Both the position numbers and the translations under genes were made by a program. From Allobosea sp. OK403 (lineage in GTDB: Bacteria > Pseudomonadota > Alphaproteobacteria > Rhizobiales > Beijerinckiaceae), in contig NZ_FOQV01000007.1 of assembly GCF_900113835.1 (NCBI RefSeq), forward strand, positions 193,501 to 257,500: 64,000 nucleotides of DNA, read 5' to 3'. The notes beneath the pieces were generated by a model that was not told the origin of the DNA, ran no database searches, and saw only the letters and a list, made by a program, of their open reading frames with translations. Below are positions 25,603 to 34,473 of the stretch, in pieces. Each line of letters starts with the position of its first letter. Position 1 is the first letter of the stretch.

Positions 25603-25632
25603 AAAAAGGCCGGGGTTTCCCCCGGCCTTCAC
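25603..25632. terminator. Bidirectional terminator between the small lipoprotein and bioY
   Basis: Stem AAGGCCGGGG / CCCCGGCCTT with a 4-base loop (TTTC), preceded by AAAAA. On the minus strand this gives a T-run after the stem, suitable for the bioY transcript; it can also end the plus-strand gene. Confidence 0.88.
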
Positions 25633-25652
25633 ATTGCGTTGCTGCGCGCGGT

Positions 25653-26279
25653 TCAGCTGCGACGCTGGAGCATCGACCAGCCGGTGCCGACAAAGCAGGC
25701 CGCCAGCGCGACCTTGAGCGCATCGCCGATCAGGAAGGGTTGAACGCCGAAGGCGAAGGCCTTGGCGAAGCCGACGCCCATGGCGCCGCCAGCCATCTGC
25801 GCGCCGAGAGCCAGCCACAGGCAGCCAAGGCCCAGCATCAGCGCCTCGGCCGTGAGCAGACCGACGATGAGACGGGTCAAGGAGGCGCCGCGCGCCGCCG
25901 CCCAGCCGGCCACAGCCGCCGCCAGGACGAAGCCGACGAGGAAGCCGCCGGTCGGCCCCACCAGGTAAAGCGGGCCGGCCGCGACCGGAGGCGTATTGGT
26001 GAAGACCGGCAGGCCGGCGAGGCCATAGGCGATGTAGAGCGCGACCGTCGCTGCACCGAGCCGCGAGCCATAGGCCGCGCCCAGGCTGAGCACCGCCAGC
26101 GTCTGCAGCGTCATCGGCACCGGCCAGAACGGCACCTTGATCTTGGCAGCGAGCACCAGCAGCAGGCTGCCGGCGACGGCGAGCGCGATGTTGCGGGCCA
26201 CAGCGGCTCGCGGACCCGAGACCGCCGGGAGCGCCGCATGGACGAGGGTGGGAGCTTGAAGGGGGAGCATGTCTGCCAT
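25653..26279 (-). CDS. bioY: BioY biotin transporter, S-component
   Basis: This 208-residue inner-membrane protein has about six helices. It binds biotin and works alone or with an ECF energizing module. The family pattern is clear: AAKIKVPFWPVPMTLQTLAV in the first part, then GLPVFT, GPTGGFLVGF and, near the end, FLIGDALKVALA. No BioM/BioN genes lie nearby, so it is a solitary BioY, as is common in alphaproteobacteria. I chose ATG 26279, with AGGA about ten bases upstream; a longer in-frame start exists at 26321. No biotin-regulator site could be recognised upstream. Confidence 0.93.
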   Translation of the reverse strand: MADMLPLQAPTLVHAALPAVSGPRAAVARNIALAVAGSLLLVLAAKIKVPFWPVPMTLQTLAVLSLGAAYGSRLGAATVALYIAYGLAGLPVFTNTPPVAAGPLYLVGPTGGFLVGFVLAAAVAGWAAARGASLTRLIVGLLTAEALMLGLGCLWLALGAQMAGGAMGVGFAKAFAFGVQPFLIGDALKVALAACFVGTGWSMLQRRS

Positions 26280-26417
26280 CCGCGTTGGATCCTGTTCAGC
26301 AGGGCCGCGCCGCGCGACCATCTTTCCCGTCTATAGGAAATGCGGCAAAGCCTCACAAGCGCGCGGAAGCTGTGCGCATGGGCGGCCCGGAGCGCAAGGC
26401 GAGGCAGAGGCAGCGGC

Positions 26418-27332
26418 ATGAGCGGCGAGATCGAGTTCGACAGGACGGCCACGACCCCGCCGGGCGAGATCGCGGAGCTCTCGCCATTGGTCCGGCGCGT
26501 CATCGCTGGGAATGGCGGGCCGATGACCTTCACCGGCACCTGTACCTATATCGTCGGGCGCGGCCGGGTCGCGATCATCGATCCGGGGCCGGACGACCCA
26601 GCCCATGTCGCGCGGCTGCTCGCGGCGGTGGCCAGTGAGACCGTGACCGATATCGTCGTCACCCACACCCATCGCGACCATTCGCCGGCCGTCCCCGCCG
26701 TCAAGGCAGCGACTGGCGCGCGCATCGTCGGCTGCGGCCCGCATCGCGCGGCGCGCGAGCTTGCACTCGGCGAGGTGAATCCGCTCGATGCCGCGGCTGA
26801 CCGTAGCTACGCGCCCGACCTGCTGATGCGCGACGGCGACCATGTCTCCGGGCCAGGCTGGACGCTGACGGCGGTCGACACCCCCGGCCACACCGCCAAC
26901 CATGTCGCCTTCACTCTTGCCGAGGAGGCGAGCCTGTTCTCGGGCGACCATGTCATGGCCTGGTCGACGAGCGTCGTTGCTCCGCCCGATGGCTCGATGG
27001 CGGCCTATATGGCCTCGATCGAGAAACTGCGCGGCATGGAGCACCGCCTCTACTGGCCCGGCCATGGTGGTCCCGTCATGGAACCGCAACGCCTCCTGCG
27101 CGGCCTGGTGCAGCATCGTCGCCAGCGCGAGGCGGCGATCCTCAACCGGTTGAGCGTGGGTGACGAGCGCATCGCCGAGATGGTGCCGGCGATCTATCAG
27201 GGGCTCGCCCCGGCCTTGCATGGGGCGGCCAGCTTATCGGTGCTGGCGCAGCTGGAAGATCTCGTCCAGCGCGGCAGCGTCTCCTGCGACGACGCCCTGC
27301 CGCTGCTGACGAGCCGCTACCGGCGAATCTAG
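26418..27332 (+). CDS. MBL-fold metallo-hydrolase, LACTB2-like
   Basis: This 304-residue metallo-beta-lactamase-fold hydrolase has the dinuclear zinc motif THTHRDHSP, then DTPGHTANHVAF, a metal-bridging SGDHVMAWS and the last histidine in WPGHGGPV. A C-terminal winged-helix-like region follows, as in LACTB2-type RNA- or thioester-directed enzymes. The substrate is unknown. ATG 26418 has GAGG seven bases upstream. A second protein of the same architecture is encoded at 50914-51738. Confidence 0.87.
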   Translation: MSGEIEFDRTATTPPGEIAELSPLVRRVIAGNGGPMTFTGTCTYIVGRGRVAIIDPGPDDPAHVARLLAAVASETVTDIVVTHTHRDHSPAVPAVKAATGARIVGCGPHRAARELALGEVNPLDAAADRSYAPDLLMRDGDHVSGPGWTLTAVDTPGHTANHVAFTLAEEASLFSGDHVMAWSTSVVAPPDGSMAAYMASIEKLRGMEHRLYWPGHGGPVMEPQRLLRGLVQHRRQREAAILNRLSVGDERIAEMVPAIYQGLAPALHGAASLSVLAQLEDLVQRGSVSCDDALPLLTSRYRRI

Positions 27333-27334
27333 CT

Positions 27335-28111
27335 TCAGCGGGTCTCGACCAGCAACTCGACCTCTTCAGCGAAGGCCGCGATGCGCGCGGCGTTGGCGCC
27401 GAGATCATGCGTGCCGAGGCGCGAGGCCGAGCGGATATCGATCCGGCTGCCATCGGCACGCGGGCGCACCCGGATGGTGATGTCGTCGGAGAAGCGCAGC
27501 AGGCGCGTGCGCGCCACCGCCTCGATGCGGCCAGCCCCGCTGCGGCCGCCCGGCCGCGCCGATTCGAGCACCTGCCAGCCACGATTGAGCGCCGCGCGCC
27601 TGGCGATGTCGAAAGCCATCTCCGCCGGCACCTCCAGAATGATCGGCAAGGTCTTGGGGTAGGCCTGGCGCTGAGCCCGCCGCAGCTCAGGCGAGACATC
27701 GGGCGGTACACGGCCCTTGCGCGCATCGAGCGCGACGCGCGAGCGGCTGAAGGCGGGTGGGTCGTCGATATCGGTCGAAATGTCGTTCAGGGCCGGCAGC
27801 GTGACGAGCTTGAAGCCGACATAGCCTGCCGGCGCGAGCAGCAGCAGGGCGAGGGCGAAAGCCTGGGCCGCCATGCCGACGCCGCGATGGCCGGACTGCC
27901 AGATGCGGATGAAGGCCAATACTGACAGGAGCAGCGCGAGCAGCACGAAGCCATAGGCGCCCAGGATCGGAGCCAGCCCCTGCAGGCTCGGCTCGCCCGC
28001 CCGGAACACCAGCACCGACAGCAGCAGCACGGCGAGCGAGAACCAGGCCAGCCGCCGGCTCCATAGCGCGGCGCGCGAGACAGGCTCCTCGAAGACGAGA
28101 CGACGATGCAT
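27335..28111 (-). CDS. DUF1499 family membrane protein
   Basis: This 258-residue protein has three N-terminal helices (about 20-40, 50-70, 82-105) and then a DUF1499 domain. The domain shows DIDDPPAFSRS, the AYPKTLPIILEVPAEMAFD segment and RLLRFSDDITIRVRP. The function of the family is unknown; it is widespread in alphaproteobacteria and usually has this membrane-plus-domain form. The gene converges on the MBL gene with two bases between the stop codons. AAAGG lies close to the start. Confidence 0.85.
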   Translation of the reverse strand: MHRRLVFEEPVSRAALWSRRLAWFSLAVLLLSVLVFRAGEPSLQGLAPILGAYGFVLLALLLSVLAFIRIWQSGHRGVGMAAQAFALALLLLAPAGYVGFKLVTLPALNDISTDIDDPPAFSRSRVALDARKGRVPPDVSPELRRAQRQAYPKTLPIILEVPAEMAFDIARRAALNRGWQVLESARPGGRSGAGRIEAVARTRLLRFSDDITIRVRPRADGSRIDIRSASRLGTHDLGANAARIAAFAEEVELLVETR

Positions 28112-28233
28112 CGCCTTTAGGTGACGCTGCGGCGGGCGGAAGGCAAGGCCGGCGATGATTCGCCGTCCATCGGCTAGAGTCCGTTGGCAACTCCGCGAGC
28201 CCTAAGGGCGGATAACAGAGAAGGATGCTGATC

Positions 28234-29019
28234 ATGGCCGATACGGCGGTCACCGCGACATTCGATGCGGCAAGCGGCATCGCCCGCATCACCTTCAACC
28301 GTCCCGATGTGCTGAACGCCATCGATGTCGCGACCGCGACGGCCTTTCGGGAGGCTGTGTCCAATGTCGTCGCGCAGGCGGGCCTGCGCTGCATCGTTCT
28401 CGCCGGAGCAGGGCGCGCTTTCGTGGCAGGCGGCGATGTCGCGAGTTTCGGCGATGAACCGGCTCAGATCGTTGACGCCCTGCTCGGAGCGCTCCACCCC
28501 GCGATCCTCGCCTTGCGCGCCTGCCCAGCGCCCGTCCTTGCCGTCGTGCAGGGGCCGGCTGCCGGTGCCGGTCTGAGCCTCGCGCTCAGCGCCGACATTT
28601 TGCTGGCAAGCGACAAGGCTCGCTTCGTCATCGCCTATGACCGCATCGGCGCGCCGCCCGATTGCGGCGGCACCTGGTTCCTGCCGCGCAAGGTCGGGCG
28701 CGGACGCGCCTTCGCCATGATGCTGCTCGGGCAGGTTCTCGATGCGCAGGCCGCGCTGGCAGCCGGCATCGTCGCCGAGGTCGTGCCGCAAGCCGAGCTC
28801 GAAAGCCGCGCAGGCGAGATCGCCGCGCGCATCGCAGCGGGCCCGACAGAGGCCTATGGCAGCTTCAAGCGCCTGATCGACGATGCGTTCGCCACGCCAT
28901 TGGAGGCGCATCTGGAGAACGAGCGCCGGCGCTTTCTGGAGGCGACGCGGACGCAGGATTTCCGCGAGGGTGTCGCGGCCTTCCTCGGCAAGCGCGAACC
29001 GGTCTTTCGCGGGCGGTGA
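28234..29019 (+). CDS. Enoyl-CoA hydratase/isomerase family protein
   Basis: This 261-residue crotonase-fold enzyme acts on acyl-CoA thioesters. The oxyanion-hole segments are visible as GAGRAFVAGGDVASF and GPAAGAGLSLALSADILLAS. The catalytic region reads GAPPDCGGTWFLPRK, with Asp where classical hydratases have Glu. That resembles PaaG-type isomerases, so isomerase rather than hydratase activity is possible. ATG 28234 is preferred over 28225 because AAGGA sits about ten bases upstream. No other fatty-acid or phenylacetate gene is adjacent, so the pathway is open. Confidence 0.88.
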   Translation: MADTAVTATFDAASGIARITFNRPDVLNAIDVATATAFREAVSNVVAQAGLRCIVLAGAGRAFVAGGDVASFGDEPAQIVDALLGALHPAILALRACPAPVLAVVQGPAAGAGLSLALSADILLASDKARFVIAYDRIGAPPDCGGTWFLPRKVGRGRAFAMMLLGQVLDAQAALAAGIVAEVVPQAELESRAGEIAARIAAGPTEAYGSFKRLIDDAFATPLEAHLENERRRFLEATRTQDFREGVAAFLGKREPVFRGR

Positions 29020-29048
29020 GCCTGCCTGCGATCGCAGCGGAGCTTCGA

Positions 29049-29305
29049 CTTATACCGTCACGGCCTCCAGAGCTGACCGATGGCGCTGTCCTCCGCCGTC
29101 ATTCCGGGACATGGCGAAGCCAATAACGCGAAAGAATATGGGCCCGGAACCCAGAACCGATGCGGGTCGTCGTGAAGCGAGCCGGTGCCTCGCGCCTTCT
29201 CGAGCAGCGGCATCGGTTCTGGGTTCCGGGCTCGATCCTTCGGATCGCCCCGGAATGACGGCGGCGACTCAGCCATAAGCCGGGGCCAAACGCCGTCAGT
29301 ATTAT
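29049..29305. repeat. Family B element, long form with nested palindrome
   Basis: The outer arms TTATACCGTCACGGCCT and CGCCGTCAGTATTAT, then inner arms CTCCGCCGTCATTCCGGG / CCCCGGAATGACGGCGG, resemble the 7253 element. A further palindrome, CCCGGAACCCAGAACCGATG and its complement, is nested within and makes this copy 257 bases. The right edge contains the TAA stop codon of the minus-strand ATPase gene. It fills the 29020-29301 gap. Confidence 0.78.
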
Positions 29306-30924
29306 GCCGTCACCGCCTCGCGCCTTAATCCGAAGTCGCGACCGGGAATCGAGGCGAGCAGCGCCCGCGTATAGGCATGCTGCGGGTTGCCGAAGACCTC
29401 GCCGATGAGGCCGGTCTCGACCACCTCGCCGCTCTTCATCACCGCGACGAGATCGCAGACCTGTGCCGCGACGCGCAGATCATGGGTGATGAAGACGATC
29501 GACAGGCCCAGCCGCTGCCGCAATTCGGCGAGCAGCTTCAGCACCTGTGCCTGCACGGAAACGTCGAGCGCCGAGACTGGCTCGTCCGCCACCAGCACAT
29601 CCGGCTCCAGCGCCAGGGCCCGCGCAAGGCCGATCCTCTGGCGCTGGCCGCCGGAGAATTCATGCGGATAGCGGTCGGTCGCTGCCGGGTCGAGCCCGAC
29701 CAGTGCGAAGAGCTCCCTGGCGCGGGCCAGAGCCTGCTCGCGCGGCGTGCCATGTACGATCAGCCCTTGCGCCACCAGTTCGCCGGCCTTGCGGCGGGGA
29801 TTGAGCGAGGCGAAGGGATCCTGGAACACCATCTGGATATGGCGGGTCTCGGTCCGCATCTCCTCGCGGGTCAGGCAGGCCAGATCGCGGCCGTTCAGAC
29901 GGATCTCGCCGCTTTCCGGGTCGATCAGGCGCACAAGGCAGCGCGCCAGCGTCGACTTTCCGGAACCGGACTCGCCGACAATGCCGAGCGTGCCGCCCTT
30001 GGGCAGCACCAGTGAGACATCCTTGACCGCATGGGTCACGCGCTGCCCACGTCCGAGGAAGCCGCCGGTACGATAGGTCTTGGAGACATGCTCCATGCTC
30101 AGGATCGGCTCGGTCGAAAGCGCGCGCGGCGGCGGCGCCTTCAGCGGCGGCACGGCGGCGATGAGCTGCCTGGTATAGGCGTGTTGCGGGTTCTCGAGCA
30201 CGGTGCCGACGCTGCCCTGCTCGACGACGCGGCCCTGGCTCATCACCGCGACCCGGTCGGCGATCTCGGCGACGACGCCGAAATCATGGGTGATGAACAG
30301 CACGGCAGTGCCCTTGCGCTTCTGCAGGTCGCGGATCAGCTCGAGGATCTGCGCCTGCGTCGTCACGTCGAGCGCCGTGGTGGGTTCGTCGGCGATCAGC
30401 AGCTTGGGGTCGAGCGCCAGCGCCATCGCGATCATGGCGCGCTGGCGCTGGCCGCCGGAGAGTTCGTGCGGATAGGCTTTTGCGGCCAGCGCAGGATCGG
30501 GAATGCGAACCTCTTCGAGCAGCGCCAGCACGCGCGCGCCGATCTCGGCTTTCGAGAGCTGCGTGTGGATCTCGAACATCTCGCCGATCTGGTCGCCGAT
30601 CGAGCGCAGCGGGTTCAGCGCCGTCATCGGCTCCTGGAAGATCATCGCGATGCCGGCGCCGCGCACCCTACGCATCTGCGCCTCGCTGACGCCGGCGAGA
30701 TCGTGCCCCTCGAACAGGATGCGCCCGCCATCGATCTCCACGCCGTCCGGTAGCAGGCGCATGATCGCATTGGCGGTCATCGATTTGCCAGAGCCGGACT
30801 CGCCGACGACGCAGAGGATTTCATTGGCGGCGACCGAAAGCGTCACCTCCGTCATGGCGTGCGAGCGATCCGCGCCCTTCGGCAGCTTCACGCTGACGGC
30901 GTCGAGAACGAGGATCGGGCTCAT
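29302..30924 (-). CDS. Fused double ATP-binding protein of an Opp/Dpp-type ABC importer
   Basis: This 540-residue protein carries both ATPase domains that are separate in the 5126-7242 operon. The first domain has GESGSGKS, IFQEPMTALNPL, ELSGGQRQRAMIAMAL and LLIADEPTTALD. The second has GESGSGKSTLARCL, VFQDPFASLNPRR, EFSGGQRQRIGLARAL and LVADEPVSALD. Each domain is followed by an HAYTRQL or HAYTRALL tail. Fusion of OppD- and OppF-like halves is known (GsiA, YejF type). The start ATG 30924 overlaps the permease stop (ATGA); longer in-frame codons lie inside the permease gene. Confidence 0.94.
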   Translation of the reverse strand: MSPILVLDAVSVKLPKGADRSHAMTEVTLSVAANEILCVVGESGSGKSMTANAIMRLLPDGVEIDGGRILFEGHDLAGVSEAQMRRVRGAGIAMIFQEPMTALNPLRSIGDQIGEMFEIHTQLSKAEIGARVLALLEEVRIPDPALAAKAYPHELSGGQRQRAMIAMALALDPKLLIADEPTTALDVTTQAQILELIRDLQKRKGTAVLFITHDFGVVAEIADRVAVMSQGRVVEQGSVGTVLENPQHAYTRQLIAAVPPLKAPPPRALSTEPILSMEHVSKTYRTGGFLGRGQRVTHAVKDVSLVLPKGGTLGIVGESGSGKSTLARCLVRLIDPESGEIRLNGRDLACLTREEMRTETRHIQMVFQDPFASLNPRRKAGELVAQGLIVHGTPREQALARARELFALVGLDPAATDRYPHEFSGGQRQRIGLARALALEPDVLVADEPVSALDVSVQAQVLKLLAELRQRLGLSIVFITHDLRVAAQVCDLVAVMKSGEVVETGLIGEVFGNPQHAYTRALLASIPGRDFGLRREAVTA

Positions 30925-31751
30925 CGACCTCTCAGCCTCGGGTTGAGCGCGTCGTTGAGTCCCTGGCCGACCAGCGAGACGGCGAGCACGGTGACGAGGA
31001 TCGCGATGCCGGGAATGGCCGAGACATACCATTGCACCCGCAGCACATCGCGGCCGGCGCCGATCAGATTGCCCCAGGAGGCGACATTGGGGTCCGACAG
31101 CTTGAGGAAGGCGAGCGCGCTTTCCAGCAGGATCGCGACCGCCATCACGACGCTGGCATAGACGATCACCGGGGGCAGGGCGTTGGGCAGGATCTCGCCG
31201 AAGATCAGCTTGGCGTCCTTGAGGCCGAGCGTGCGCCCGGCCTGGACGAATTCGCGATTGCGCAGCGACAGGAATTCAGCCCGCGTCAACCGCGCCGAAG
31301 CTGGCCAGGAGACGATGCCGATCGCGACCGTCACGGTGGTGATGGTCGAGCCGAAGACCGCGACCAGCACCAGAAGCAGCAGGAAGTTCGGCAGCGTCTG
31401 GAAGGCTTCGGTGACGCGCATCAGCGCGGTATCGACCCAGCCGCCATAATAGCCGGCGAAGGCGCCGATGGTGATGCCGATCATGATCGAGATCACTGTG
31501 GCGACCACGCCGATCAGGAGCGAGATACGCGCGCCATGGAAGATCTGCGCGGCGATGTCGCGGCCGGAATTGTCGGTACCGAGCAGGAAGCGCGGATTGC
31601 TGAACGGCCAGACCAATGGCCGCCCGGCGAGTGCCAGCGGATCCTTGGGATAGAGCCAGCCGGCGGTGGCGGCCATGGTGAGCACGGCGAGCAGCAGCAA
31701 CAGGCCGATGATCGCCGATGGGCTGCGGAGATAGCGTTTCACCAGCGCCAT
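30921..31751 (-). CDS. ABC transporter permease, DppC type
   Basis: This 276-residue inner-membrane permease has the first helix AIIGLLLLLAVLTMAATAGWL and the family's GTDNSGRDIAAQIFHG motif. The EAA loop reads FVQAGRTLGLKDAKLIFGEILPN and five further helices follow. ATG 31751 is chosen because it is preceded by TGAGG and follows the partner permease stop by four bases; an upstream in-frame start would overlap that gene. It overlaps the ATPase gene downstream. Confidence 0.92.
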   Translation of the reverse strand: MALVKRYLRSPSAIIGLLLLLAVLTMAATAGWLYPKDPLALAGRPLVWPFSNPRFLLGTDNSGRDIAAQIFHGARISLLIGVVATVISIMIGITIGAFAGYYGGWVDTALMRVTEAFQTLPNFLLLLVLVAVFGSTITTVTVAIGIVSWPASARLTRAEFLSLRNREFVQAGRTLGLKDAKLIFGEILPNALPPVIVYASVVMAVAILLESALAFLKLSDPNVASWGNLIGAGRDVLRVQWYVSAIPGIAILVTVLAVSLVGQGLNDALNPRLRGR

Positions 31752-31755
31752 CGCC

Positions 31756-32733
31756 TCAGGCCCCTGTGGTGATGCGCGGGTCGAGCCGAGCATAGAGCAA
31801 GTCGACGATGAAATTGACCGCGATCACCAGCAGCGCCGAGACGAAGACGATGCCGAGCAAGGTGTTGAGGTCGCGCTGCACCACGGATTCATAGGCAAGG
31901 CGCCCAAGTCCCGGCAGCGAGAACACGCTCTCGACCACGACCGAGCCGCCTAGCATCGTGCCGGCCTGCAGGCCGATCAGCGTCACCATCGGCAGGAGCG
32001 CATTGCGCAGGACATGGCGTACCACGACCCGGGTCTCGTCCATGCCCTTGGCCCGGGCCGTGCGGACGAAATCGAGGTTCAGCACCTCCAGCATCGAGCC
32101 GCGCATGATGCGCAGATAAATCGCCATGTAGAACAGGCCGAGCGTCAGCGTCGGCAGGACGAGGTGCTGCGCGATGTCGAGAATGCGCGACAGGCCGGCA
32201 TGGGCGATCGTGATGTCCTCGAACCCGCCGGCCGGCAGCCATTGCAGGTAGATCGCGAAGACGACGATCGCCATCAAACCGAACCAGAAGGTCGGCATCG
32301 CATAGAAGACGAGGCCGAGCGTCGAAATCAGCGTGTCCGGCCAGCGATTGACGCCGCGCGCGGCGACGACGCCCAGGATCAGCCCGAAGAAGAAGGCAAG
32401 CGACAGCGAGGCGGTCATCAGCAGGATCGTCGCCGGCAGCCGCTCGGCGATCACGGTCGCGACCGGCTTGCCGTAGATGGCGGAGAAGCCGAGATCGAAC
32501 CGGACCAATCGCCAGAGATAATTGCCGAGCTGAGCCCAGACCGAGAGGTCCAGGCCATAGAACCGGCGCAGCTCGCGCGCGGTCGCCGCATCGCCGCCGC
32601 CCATCTGCGCCATCATCGCATCGACCGTGTCGCCCGGCGCGAATTGCAGCAGCAGGAACACGCCGATCAGGATCAACACCAGCGTCGGGATCGAGGCGGC
32701 AAGCCGCCGCCCCGCTAGGACGAGAATGCGCAT
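31756..32733 (-). CDS. ABC transporter permease, DppB type
   Basis: This 325-residue permease begins MRILVLAGRRLAASIPTLVL and has the DppB-type periplasmic segment with RFYGLDLSVWAQLGNYLWRL and FDLGFSAIYGKPV. The EAA loop is FVRTARAKGMDETRVVVRHVLRN. I prefer ATG 32733, where the first helix begins normally; a longer in-frame start at 32796 lies inside the binding-protein gene. No clear ribosome-binding site precedes 32733, so translation may depend on coupling with the upstream gene, 40 bases away. Confidence 0.9.
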   Translation of the reverse strand: MRILVLAGRRLAASIPTLVLILIGVFLLLQFAPGDTVDAMMAQMGGGDAATARELRRFYGLDLSVWAQLGNYLWRLVRFDLGFSAIYGKPVATVIAERLPATILLMTASLSLAFFFGLILGVVAARGVNRWPDTLISTLGLVFYAMPTFWFGLMAIVVFAIYLQWLPAGGFEDITIAHAGLSRILDIAQHLVLPTLTLGLFYMAIYLRIMRGSMLEVLNLDFVRTARAKGMDETRVVVRHVLRNALLPMVTLIGLQAGTMLGGSVVVESVFSLPGLGRLAYESVVQRDLNTLLGIVFVSALLVIAVNFIVDLLYARLDPRITTGA

Positions 32734-32773
32734 GGAAATCGGCCGGAAGCGACGGGTTCGATGGGTGAGGCGC

Positions 32774-34378
32774 TCACTCCGCCAACCACAAATCATGCCA
32801 GGAGCTGGAGCCCCAGCGCGGCGTGTTGGAGTGGTTGCGGGCCTTGGCGTTGATCACGGTCAGGAAGATCTGCTCGATCGGCGTCCAGATCGGGATTTCC
32901 GTATTGGCCCGGCGTACGAAATCGCCATAGAGCGCCTTGCGCTTGGCGACATCGACCTCGGTCGCGGCGTCGTCGATGATCTTGTCGATTACCGGGTCGG
33001 TCCAGTCCCATTGGTTGGTCCAGGGCGCGCCCTTGGGCTGGCCGGAGCGGTACCATACCGTCGTCGAGACGGCCGGGTCGTTGCGGTACTGGTGCCAGCC
33101 GGTGGCGAGGTCGAAGGCGTGATCGTCATAGACCTGCTTCAGGAAGCCACCGCCATCGGTGCGCACGACCTCGACCTTGATGCCGACCTCGGAGAGCGAC
33201 TGCTGGATGAAGGTGGCGAAGAGCGAGATGTCCTCGCCCCAGGGCGCGGGCAGCAGCCGCAGCGAGAAGCGCGTGCCGCCAGCGCCGGCCTTGAAGCCGG
33301 CTTCGTCGAGGAGCTTGGCCGCGAGCTTCTTGTCGAACGGGTACTGCGGGCCGTTATCGGCCGGGTAGAAATCGGTCGAGACCGAGGGCACCGGTCCGGT
33401 GCCGCGCTTGGCGAAATCGCCCAGAAAATTCTCGATGAAGAAGGGGATGTCGAGCGCATGTGCGATCGCCTGGCGGACGCGGATATCGGCGAGCTCCTTG
33501 CGGCGGAAGTTGAACTCCACCGTGTTGGTGCGGGCATTGCCCTCATTGCCCTTGGTCGAGACGATGAAGCGCGGATCCTTGGCGAGGCGGGCGGAGTCCG
33601 AGATCGTCAGCCCTGAGAACGGGCTGTAATGGATTTGGCCTGCTTCCATCTGGGCAGCCGCTGCGGCGCGGTCCGTGACGACGCGCCAGACGATGCGGTC
33701 GAGATAAGGCGCGTTCGGCCGCCAGTAATCGGCGTTGCGGTCGGCGATGACATGCTGGCCGCGCTCATAGGTCACGAATTTGAACGGGCCGGTTCCGATC
33801 GGCGCGAGATTGACCGGGTTTTGCCGGATGTCGCCCTTGCCCTCATAGAGATGGCGCGGCGAGATGTAGCCGAGATCGGGCAGCGCCCGCAGCAGCAGGG
33901 CAAGCGGCATCGGCCGCTCATAGCGGAACACGGCGGTCAGCGGGTCGGGCGTGTCGACGGCGGTGAGGAAGAGCTGCAGCGTCGTGCCGTAGTTCAGGAT
34001 CTTCTTCCACATCTCCATGGCGGTGAACTGCACATCCGCCGAGGTGAAGGGCTTGCCGTCATGCCAGCTCACGCCCTTGCGCAGCTTGAAGGTGATGGTT
34101 TTGCCGTCGGGCGCCGCCTCCCAGCTCTCGGCGAGCACGCCGACAGGCTGGCCGGCCGCGTCGAGATCGACCAATTGCTCCTGGATCTTGCCGCCGATGA
34201 TGTAGACGCCGGTCGAGGCCTGCAGGCTCGGGTTCAGCTGGCGCTGCTCCGCACCGTAATGCACCGTGAAGACCCCGCCCTTGCGTGGCGTCGCCTGCGC
34301 GAAGGAGCGCATCGGGTTCAGCACGTTCGCGGCAATGGCGGCGCTGGTCAAAAGCGCGGCGCGGCGGGTCATGTCCAT
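32774..34378 (-). CDS. ABC transporter substrate-binding protein, SBP_bac_5 family, Tat-exported
   Basis: This 534-residue periplasmic receptor belongs to the importer just downstream. The N-terminus has a twin-arginine signal (MDMTRRAALLTSAAIAANVL) cleaved near SFAQ. The family core is seen in LAESWEAAPDGKTITFKLRKG, the GTGPFKFV loop, DYWRPNAPYLDRI and the lobe-2 region ending PIWTPIEQ. Tat export suggests folding in the cytoplasm. Peptide, oligosaccharide or opine ligands are all possible; the neighbours do not decide. ATG 34378 has AAGGA eight bases upstream. The gene heads a four-gene minus-strand operon. Confidence 0.9.
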   Translation of the reverse strand: MDMTRRAALLTSAAIAANVLNPMRSFAQATPRKGGVFTVHYGAEQRQLNPSLQASTGVYIIGGKIQEQLVDLDAAGQPVGVLAESWEAAPDGKTITFKLRKGVSWHDGKPFTSADVQFTAMEMWKKILNYGTTLQLFLTAVDTPDPLTAVFRYERPMPLALLLRALPDLGYISPRHLYEGKGDIRQNPVNLAPIGTGPFKFVTYERGQHVIADRNADYWRPNAPYLDRIVWRVVTDRAAAAAQMEAGQIHYSPFSGLTISDSARLAKDPRFIVSTKGNEGNARTNTVEFNFRRKELADIRVRQAIAHALDIPFFIENFLGDFAKRGTGPVPSVSTDFYPADNGPQYPFDKKLAAKLLDEAGFKAGAGGTRFSLRLLPAPWGEDISLFATFIQQSLSEVGIKVEVVRTDGGGFLKQVYDDHAFDLATGWHQYRNDPAVSTTVWYRSGQPKGAPWTNQWDWTDPVIDKIIDDAATEVDVAKRKALYGDFVRRANTEIPIWTPIEQIFLTVINAKARNHSNTPRWGSSSWHDLWLAE

Positions 34379-34473
34379 GACGGAAATCCTTGGTCCTGCG
34401 ATCACGTAACGGAAACGATGCGAGCCTTGGCAGCGCCGGTCAACAACGGCGCCGCCCAAAAAGAAGGCGCGCT